DNA of 20,894 nt, taken from the NCBI GenBank assembly GCA_946886255.1, contig CAMPIG010000029.1, forward strand, positions 1 to 20,894. The letters run 5' to 3'. The position numbers and the translations under genes were made by a program. The DNA comes from an uncultured Cellvibrio sp. Lineage in GTDB: Bacteria; Pseudomonadota; Gammaproteobacteria; Pseudomonadales; Cellvibrionaceae. This document shows positions 16,594 through 20,894 of this stretch, one piece after another. The notes below the pieces were generated by a model that made no database searches, was not told the origin of the DNA, and saw nothing but the letters and a program-made list of their open reading frames with translations. How positions within the stretch are numbered: position 1 is the first letter of the stretch; each line of letters starts with the position of its first letter.

Positions 16594-16829
16594 ATGATTG
16601 ACTGCCAGAAGAAATACTCGATTACTTTGGTTATTGGCCAGCGTTTTGCGATGGGCAAGTAGTTTGTTTTGATAGAAATATGGATGCTATGGCGGGGGAG
16701 TTTACTGCTAACGAAAATAACTTGAACGATGGACTTACTTTAACAGCATCAGGTATTTTGACTTACATGATAAATGTAAAATGGCCGCATTCAGGATATT
16801 CAGTTTGTCAGAGAATATTAGGCTCATAG
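16594..16829 (+). pseudogene. Decayed Imm50-like immunity protein gene (frameshift after start)
   Basis: A frame from 16602 to TAG 16827-16829 reads LPEEILDYFGYWPAFCDGQV and then VCFDRNMDAMAG. The pattern FGxWPxFxDxxV followed by a short spacer and DR is typical of the Imm50 immunity family (FGxWPSFHDAEV), as I remember it. The frame lacks a start: in-frame TGA 16599-16601 precedes it. ATG 16594 reads Met-Ile-Asp before running into another frame, and one missing base near 16601 would give Met-Ile-(Asp/Glu)-Leu-Pro-Glu-Glu. The later part (LTLTASGILTYMINVKW) is less like the family, and about 75 residues is short for Imm50. I infer a frameshifted, truncated orphan immunity gene. A chance similarity is the alternative. 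Confidence 0.4.
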
Positions 16830-17065
16830 CAACCAGAAGGATGCTTTCCACGTTACATTTTTGCTATTTCGTTTCGCTTCATTTTTTGTAAAAGTGCAAC
16901 TTAAAACCCACCGTTTATCGCAATGTTAGAAGGGAAATATGAGATTCACCAAGTATGGACATAGAAACGCCAGAGCAGGCAGCGGAATGAGGGTTGGGTC
17001 TAGAGGGCGCGCTCACACATCACAAGGCGCAGTTGCCACAACGTTGAGAAATGTAAGGAGCACAC

Positions 17066-17491
17066 ATGAAGTCGTTTGCCGGTGGTTGCCTCTGCGGTGA
17101 AATTCGCTATCAAATCGAAGCCGATGCAGGTCCATCAAGGGTCTGCTGGTGTAGAGACTGCCAGCGAATCGCATCGAACGGAACAGTAAACGTCATCTTC
17201 CCAAGCGAAGCAATCAAGATTTCCGGAACACCGAGTCGCCACGACAAGGCGGCCGATAGCGGAAACACAGTAACCCGACGCTTCTGCTCGAAATGCGGCA
17301 GCCAGCTGTTCTCTGATTCGAGCGGTCGTCCAGGTCTTACGGTTGTCCGTGTCGGCACACTAGATGAACCGTCATCAATCAAGCCAACCACCAACATTTG
17401 GGTCGCAAGCGCGCCAAGCTGGGCATGCGTTGATCAGTCGCTCGATCAGTTCGAAGGCCCTCCCGCTTCGGCGTCGCCAGCAAAGGCGTGA
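17066..17491 (+). CDS. GFA/CENP-V family zinc protein
   Basis: A 141-residue protein of the GFA (glutathione-dependent formaldehyde-activating enzyme/CENP-V) fold. The zinc ligands are seen in order: Cys8 and Cys10 in GGCLCGEIRY, Cys27, Cys29 and Cys32 in CWCRDCQRIASNG, and Cys74 and Cys77 in RFCSKCGSQLF. The end NIWVASAPSWACVDQSLDQF is also typical of the family. Members bind glutathione or other thiols; the reaction of most, including this one, is unknown. AAGGAG lies a few bases upstream of ATG 17066. Its stop is followed at once by GCCTAAC, which looks like the left box of an integron attC site, and its composition is more GC-rich than its neighbours. Transfer as a gene cassette is therefore plausible. 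Confidence 0.9.
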   Translation: MKSFAGGCLCGEIRYQIEADAGPSRVCWCRDCQRIASNGTVNVIFPSEAIKISGTPSRHDKAADSGNTVTRRFCSKCGSQLFSDSSGRPGLTVVRVGTLDEPSSIKPTTNIWVASAPSWACVDQSLDQFEGPPASASPAKA

Positions 17492-17492
17492 T

Positions 17493-17512
17493 GCCTAACT
17501 CATCCATCGAGA
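17493..17512 (+). repeat. Possible attC left half-site (truncated)
   Basis: GCCTAAC directly after the GFA stop codon, followed by TCATCCATCGAGA, is the usual layout of an attC left arm (R'' core RYYYAAC). No matching right core (GTTRGGC) is found before the next gene, so it would be a broken site. The identification is tentative. Confidence 0.3.
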
Positions 17513-17548
17513 GGAATATAAGTAGTATAGGTATCGAGATATATAAGC

Positions 17549-17773
17549 ATGAATGAATACGAAATAATTATCGTTGGTTGGAATCCAGGCTTCAATAAGG
17601 TTCAGACATCAAAATTATTTAGAACGGAGCTGGGTGACAATATCGCGGATTCAAAACGCAGAGTAGATAGGATCATGAGAAACGAAACGGTTGTTATTTC
17701 GACTGGGTCACCACAACAATTAGAAAGGATGCAAAATAGCTTGATTGATTTGGGAGCTAAGATTCAGGAATGA
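17549..17773 (+). CDS. Small protein resembling the ribosomal L7/L12 C-terminal domain
   Basis: A 74-residue protein. The order strand (EIIIVGWNPGFNKVQTSKLF), helix (LGDNIADSKRRVDRIM), strand (ETVVISTGS) and helix plus strand (PQQLERMQNSLIDLGAKIQE) mirrors the L7/L12 C-terminal domain, where a residue run ending in LGA-x-hydrophobic is also typical. This is fold-level pattern matching, not proven homology. Standalone L7/L12-CTD-like proteins are known as small orphan genes, and their roles are unclear. No strong Shine-Dalgarno is visible before ATG 17549. It is separated by 19 bases from the following membrane protein gene, so the two may be cotranscribed or may form one cassette ending at the attC-like site. 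Confidence 0.6.
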   Translation: MNEYEIIIVGWNPGFNKVQTSKLFRTELGDNIADSKRRVDRIMRNETVVISTGSPQQLERMQNSLIDLGAKIQE

Positions 17774-17782
17774 AATTTGGAT

Positions 17783-17789
17783 AGGAGGT
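17783..17789 (+). promoter_or_regulatory. Ribosome binding site deciding the GTG start of the membrane protein
   Basis: AGGAGGT ends three bases before GTG 17793, the only start-like codon in frame near it. It overrules the upstream ATG 17745, which lies within the coding region of the L7/L12-like protein. Confidence 0.7.
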
Positions 17790-17792
17790 AAA

Positions 17793-18158
17793 GTGTATTA
17801 CATAGGATCCATTTTGCTGTTAATAATAGGCATTGCGCATTCGTATTTAGGCGAGCGCTACATTCTCATTCGACTATTTCGTCGCAAAGACTTGCCAAAA
17901 ATATTTGGTGACGATGAGTTCACCAAAAACACTTTGCGTTTTGCCTGGCATTTATCCACAGTAGCCTGGTGGGGATTTTCCGCTATCTTGTTACATCTCG
18001 CTCAATCCGGGGAAAGTGGCGGATTGGTAGGTAATATAATTGGTGTTACATTTCTAATTCACTTTGTGATCGCCTTGTTGGGTTCAAAAGGCAGACATCT
18101 GTCATGGGTCGTTTTTCTGATCATAGGGCTAACTGCAATTTATGCATCAAACACATAA
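17793..18158 (+). CDS. Small four-span hypothetical membrane protein
   Basis: A 121-residue protein with four hydrophobic segments: YYIGSILLLIIGIAHSYLG, a span near LRFAWHLSTVAWWGFSAILL, one in LVGNIIGVTFLIHFVIALL, and WVVFLIIGLTAIYAS at the end. A basic loop (RLFRRKDLPKIFGDD) follows the first span. I do not recognise a named family. I chose GTG 17793 because AGGAGGT (17783-17789) lies three bases upstream; the longer frame from ATG 17745 overlaps the preceding gene and runs through this site. Its TAA (18156-18158) lies inside the left core of an attC-like site, as is common for integron cassette genes. Confidence 0.68.
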   Translation: MYYIGSILLLIIGIAHSYLGERYILIRLFRRKDLPKIFGDDEFTKNTLRFAWHLSTVAWWGFSAILLHLAQSGESGGLVGNIIGVTFLIHFVIALLGSKGRHLSWVVFLIIGLTAIYASNT

Positions 18159-18212
18159 CCATGCGTACCAATTCGCCACAGCAAGCTCGCGTCTTTATAC
18201 GGGGCGTTATGC
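18153..18212 (+). repeat. attC-like integron recombination site
   Basis: ACATAAC (18153-18159) pairs with GTTATGC (18206-18212) over six of seven positions as outer cores. Four-base spacers CATG and GGGC lead to imperfectly paired inner arms CGTACCAA and TTTATACG (six of eight). The total of 60 bases matches the short end of attC lengths. The stop codon of the upstream gene is within the left core, and a new gene starts 16 bases after the right core. The cores deviate from the strict GTTRRRY consensus, and no integrase gene is in the window. Confidence 0.5.
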
Positions 18213-18227
18213 ATTTCTCCCACATAT

Positions 18228-18599
18228 ATGAACGTAACTGAATTTTCAAAACGAGTCGGGCTAAGCCCGCATACGGTAAGGTATTACGACAAAATTGGCT
18301 TGCTAGACGATATACATCGATTACCTAACGGCCACCGATATTTCTCCATGAAGGATGTAACGTGGATTGAGTTTGTTCAACGATTAAAAAACACAGGCAT
18401 GCCTCTGGAGAAAATACTTGAGTACGCAATCCTAAGGAAGAACGGTGCCGAGACATTACTTGCACGGCAAGAATTGCTTTTAGAACACTCAAGAAACATA
18501 CGAAAACACATTACCGAACAACAGCAGCATCTCAAAAAATTGAATGAGAAAATTAGTCTTTACCAGTCCGCATTGGAAGGGGAAATACCACTTGACTGA
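18228..18599 (+). CDS. MerR family transcriptional regulator
   Basis: A 123-residue MerR-type regulator. The winged helix-turn-helix is clear: EFSKRVGLSPHTVRYYDKIG (residues 5-24), then GHRYFSMKDVTWIEFVQRLK, with the TGMPLEKI helix. A coiled-coil dimerisation helix follows (about 75-115, LLEHSRNIRKHITEQQQHLK). No cysteine cluster or effector-binding domain follows, so it belongs to the short redox/stress-type group. It is 54 bases upstream of the carboxymuconolactone decarboxylase gene, a pairing seen elsewhere, so it probably regulates that gene and itself. The ATG follows an attC-like right end by 16 bases; no strong Shine-Dalgarno is present. Confidence 0.9.
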   Translation: MNVTEFSKRVGLSPHTVRYYDKIGLLDDIHRLPNGHRYFSMKDVTWIEFVQRLKNTGMPLEKILEYAILRKNGAETLLARQELLLEHSRNIRKHITEQQQHLKKLNEKISLYQSALEGEIPLD

Positions 18600-18653
18600 G
18601 AGTTTACTCTAAGGTTTAGCATAGGTGTCAGTTAGATAGCTGAGAGCCGCCGG

Positions 18654-19193
18654 ATGAAAGCCAGCCAACATCAACCTGATGAAAACAAACGGGAGTTTCT
18701 TCAAAAATCTATGATTTTGATGGTTATTTCCTTTGGGCACATAGCATTGAATAGCTGTTCAGCTCCAACTTATTCAACCATAACCAAGGGGAAAGCTATG
18801 AATAGTGAAGATAACGACAGATTTATTCGAGGATGGAAGAAACTGAAAGAGATTGATGGAGAAGCTGGTGAGCGGGTTATCGAATCATTAAAAAGCATCG
18901 CGCCCGACTTGGGCCGTTACACGATTGAATTCCCATTTGGGGATATTTATAGTCGGCAAGGTTTGGATTTAAAATCTCGCGAAATCGCAACCGTAGCGGC
19001 CCTTTCTGCCATGGGTAACGCAGAGCCTCAGTTAAGAGTCCATATTAATGCAGCATTGAACGTAGGATGTGCGCCAGAGGAAATAGTGGAGATCATCATT
19101 CAAATGTCTGTCTATGCAGGATTTCCGGCAGCTTTGAATGCCGCGTCTTCCGCTAGGATCGTATTTACTGAACGAGGAATAATCAATGCATAA
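18654..19193 (+). CDS. Carboxymuconolactone decarboxylase family protein with possible Tat/lipoprotein leader
   Basis: The C-terminal 131 residues form a complete carboxymuconolactone decarboxylase (AhpD-like fold) domain, with SREIATVAALSAMGN, PQLRVHINAALNVGCAPEEI and VEIIIQMSVYAGFPAALNA. The upstream 48 residues are atypical: NKREFLQKS resembles the Tat motif RRxFLK with a Lys-Arg pair, a hydrophobic stretch MILMVISFGHIALN follows, and then LNSC could serve as a lipobox. If so, the enzyme would be an exported lipoprotein. A second start, ATG 18798, has AGGGG six to ten bases upstream and would give the plain cytoplasmic domain; dual starts are possible. Catalytic Cys pairs of AhpD are absent, but a single Cys is at NVGCAPEE. 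The MerR gene just upstream is its likely regulator. Confidence 0.85.
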   Translation: MKASQHQPDENKREFLQKSMILMVISFGHIALNSCSAPTYSTITKGKAMNSEDNDRFIRGWKKLKEIDGEAGERVIESLKSIAPDLGRYTIEFPFGDIYSRQGLDLKSREIATVAALSAMGNAEPQLRVHINAALNVGCAPEEIVEIIIQMSVYAGFPAALNAASSARIVFTERGIINA

Positions 19194-19242
19194 TAAGAGT
19201 TGCACTAGACCAGTCGGTGAACGCGGCATTGGGCAAAAATAG

Positions 19243-19472
19243 TATGAATCTGTCTTTGTCTTAGAATATCTTCACACTCAAAATGATGAGGAATGCTGGA
19301 AAAGAATAGGTATTTATAGCACGCATGAGAAGGCATTAGAGGCCTATGAACCGGGTTAATTCTCACCCAGAATTCAGATTACCCAAACAGGGTGAGTTAT
19401 GAGTTAAATATTAAACCGGTTGGATATTATTACGCCCACGTGCTGAGCCAGCTGCTATCACATCTTTCGTGA
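19243..19472 (+). pseudogene. Frameshifted DUF7336-like small gene
   Basis: The frame 19243-19359 encodes YESVFVLEYLHTQNDEECW followed by KRIGIYSTHEKALEAYEPG and a stop. This resembles the start of DUF7336-type proteins (hydrophobic strand, H-x-x-x-D, then IGxYSTxxKA), as I remember the pattern. Shifting to the frame at 19353 gives SDYPNRVSYELNIKPVGYYY up to TGA 19470-19472, which matches the remaining part of such proteins in order and length. No start codon precedes the first frame (TAG at 19240-19242). I infer a gene with a lost start and a frameshift near 19350. No recognised attC follows it. Confidence 0.4.
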
Positions 19473-19481
19473 GGGAACCCG

Positions 19482-20303
19482 ATGCACCCATATCTTGTCG
19501 CCGCCGCTCCGCTCAGCCAACGCCGGCTGTTTCTTTGGAGCGTTGGATACCTGCTGCTTGCCTTTCCTCTCGTCTTCATCGCATACCGGCCCATTCCTCT
19601 GGGACCCCTTCCGATGGGAGGCAACACCGTCCTTGTGGCGCTAGCGCTGTTGTTTCTCACGCGAACACTGCTGCGCCGCCAAGGCCGCTCGCTTGCTGAG
19701 CTTGGGCTTTCCTTCTCTGCCCGAGCGGCAAAACACCTGGTGTTCGGGCTTGGGGCCGGTGTGCTGCTCCACACCACTGCCGCGCTTCTCCTGCGCCTGG
19801 CGCTGCCCTTCGAATGGGAGCGGAACCCGACGTTTCTTCCGCAGGCGATTACGGGTGCGCTACTCTTCCACTTGCTCACCAACACCTGCGAAGAACTCGC
19901 CTGGCGCGGCTACGCTTTTTGGGGATTGATGCGTGCCCTCGGACACTGGCCGGCGCAGGTCATCGTGGCGCTGGTCGCCGCCTGCTTTCACGTCCTGAGT
20001 GGCTGGAGCTGGCAGGTGGCTCTCATCAGCACCACTGCCGGATCTCTGCTCTTCGCCTTGGTCTTCCTGCGTTGGCAAAGTATTCCCGCTGCCATCGGAG
20101 TGCATGCCGCCTGGAACTGGACGCGGGATCTGATTCTCACTCCTGCCGCACCCACAGCACTCTGGTACCCCAAAGGGACGGACCAGTGGACAATCCTGCA
20201 GTGGAACATAGCGCAGGCGATCCTCGTGGGGGTGACACTGCTCGCATGCATTGGGCTTCTGTGGTCCCTACGCAGTCGTACCGACATATCTCACCCCGCA
20301 TAG
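19482..20303 (+). CDS. CPBP family intramembrane glutamic endopeptidase
   Basis: A 273-residue polytopic membrane protein with all CPBP (Abi/CAAX-protease-like) motifs: CEELAWRGY (Glu137, Glu138, Arg142), ACFHVLSGW (Phe169, His170) and GVHAAWNW (His208, Asn212). The family includes Rce1-type prenyl protein proteases and bacteriocin-related immunity or processing proteins; the substrate here is unknown. About seven hydrophobic spans are visible, with a GC-rich, Leu- and Ala-rich composition unlike the AT-rich genes before it. GAGGGA is about six bases upstream of ATG 19482. It shares no tight junction with its neighbours, and the composition suggests separate acquisition. Confidence 0.9.
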   Translation: MHPYLVAAAPLSQRRLFLWSVGYLLLAFPLVFIAYRPIPLGPLPMGGNTVLVALALLFLTRTLLRRQGRSLAELGLSFSARAAKHLVFGLGAGVLLHTTAALLLRLALPFEWERNPTFLPQAITGALLFHLLTNTCEELAWRGYAFWGLMRALGHWPAQVIVALVAACFHVLSGWSWQVALISTTAGSLLFALVFLRWQSIPAAIGVHAAWNWTRDLILTPAAPTALWYPKGTDQWTILQWNIAQAILVGVTLLACIGLLWSLRSRTDISHPA

Positions 20304-20422
20304 CCAGGTACTGAAGTGGACGTAGGGTCGAGTATTTTCGATTGAAGTTCAGCATCGTTCACGGGCGGTGATGTAGCCCCGCACACTATTAAATTATGTC
20401 GTTGCCATCATCAGGAGCATCC

Positions 20423-20894
20423 ATGCAAAAGATTGACCTCAAGGGAGAACTAAAGCATCTCTACCGCCCCTCCTGTAAGGAAGTGGTTCAGGTCGAAGTA
20501 CCAACTTTCCAGTTCCTTATGATTGACGGGAAGGGCGATCCCAACACGTCAGAAGAATACGCCAAAGCAGTGGAAGCGCTTTTCTCTGTTTCCTATACAG
20601 CAAAGTTCATGTTGAAGAAGGGGGTGCAAGGAATTAACTATGCGGTCATGCCCTTGGAAGGCCTTTGGTGGTCAGATGATATGTCCTCTTTCGTTAACAA
20701 CGCTAGATCGAAATGGAAATGGACCATGATGATAATGCAACCACATTTTGTGGAGGGGGCGGTGATTCAGGCCGCTATTGAAGAAGTAAAGCGCAAGAAA
20801 TCACTTCCCACAGTGGACGCACTCAGACTGGAAAACTTTACTGAGGGACTATGTGCCAAGACGCTTCATGTTGGCCCTTTTAGTGAAGAGGGCC
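20423..20894 (+). CDS. GyrI-like small-molecule-binding domain protein (partial, cut by window edge)
   Basis: The frame starts at ATG 20423 with AGGAG upstream (20413-20417, five bases) and stays open to the right edge, giving 157 residues. It begins MQKIDLKGELKHLYRPSCKE and contains VEVPTFQFLMIDGKGDPN, AKFMLKKGV and YAVMPLEGLWWSDD, characteristic of the standalone GyrI-like proteins related to the effector-binding domain of AraC-type regulators. The remaining visible part has KWTMMIMQPHF and KTLHVGPFSEE, which is the usual final strand before the C-terminal helix, so only about 40-50 residues should lie outside. Such proteins bind small amphipathic molecules or drugs, and some are hydrolases. 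No DNA-binding domain is fused. Confidence 0.85.
   Translation, partial: MQKIDLKGELKHLYRPSCKEVVQVEVPTFQFLMIDGKGDPNTSEEYAKAVEALFSVSYTAKFMLKKGVQGINYAVMPLEGLWWSDDMSSFVNNARSKWKWTMMIMQPHFVEGAVIQAAIEEVKRKKSLPTVDALRLENFTEGLCAKTLHVGPFSEEG

Noticed and set aside
16830..17065. GTTGGGT near 16990 as an attC right core before the GFA gene
   Set aside because: No paired left core or inner arms could be found upstream, so a single heptamer match is not enough.
18600..18653. GTTAGAT near 18633 as a second attC right core
   Set aside because: No properly spaced complementary left core is found; the interval from the MerR stop is too short for a full attC.

Overview
The window looks like a chromosomal segment of a gammaproteobacterium. 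The E. coli-like ybhP-clsB-ybhN gene set, a TreS/maltokinase-type protein and a type VI secretion (T6SS)-style effector locus point that way; a Cellvibrionaceae-like host is plausible but is only an inference. No rRNA, tRNA, CRISPR array, insertion sequence, integrase or recombinase gene was seen.

Layout. (1) 1-2288: the 3' part of a maltokinase-domain gene (probably a TreS-Mak fusion) converges on a class I glutamine amidotransferase. (2) 2479-5579: three co-directional genes that look like an effector module. They are a thiolase-fold protein that keeps its cysteine but has lost both ketosynthase histidines, a protein with a transglutaminase-like Cys-His-Asp arrangement, and a secreted partner whose start overlaps the previous stop. 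I read these as accessory protein, effector and periplasmic immunity protein. The DNA becomes AT-rich partway through the putative effector. (3) 5642-8023: small or standalone genes (SnoaL-like, acyltransferase 3, a doubtful Cys-containing ORF, a small exported protein) and a perfect 12-bp inverted repeat.

(4) 8111-16179, all on the minus strand and tightly packed: CBS-pair protein, zinc alcohol dehydrogenase with an unusual acidic tail, DUF72 protein, YbhP-type phosphatase, then clsB-ybhN twice in tandem. Most junctions from DUF72 onward are ATGA overlaps, so the set is probably one translationally coupled envelope/phospholipid operon in which the cardiolipin synthase plus membrane-protein pair has been duplicated and has diverged.

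(5) About 16,600 to the end: a patchwork of short plus-strand genes of mixed composition. They are a decayed Imm50-like immunity gene, a GFA-family enzyme, an L7/L12-C-terminal-domain-like small protein, a small membrane protein, a MerR regulator, a carboxymuconolactone decarboxylase with a possible Tat/lipoprotein signal, a frameshifted DUF7336-like gene, a CPBP protease and a GyrI-like protein cut by the right edge. An attC-like site at 18153-18212, whose left box contains the stop codon of the preceding gene, and a half-site at 17493-17512 suggest that part of this region is a remnant of integron gene cassettes without a visible integrase.
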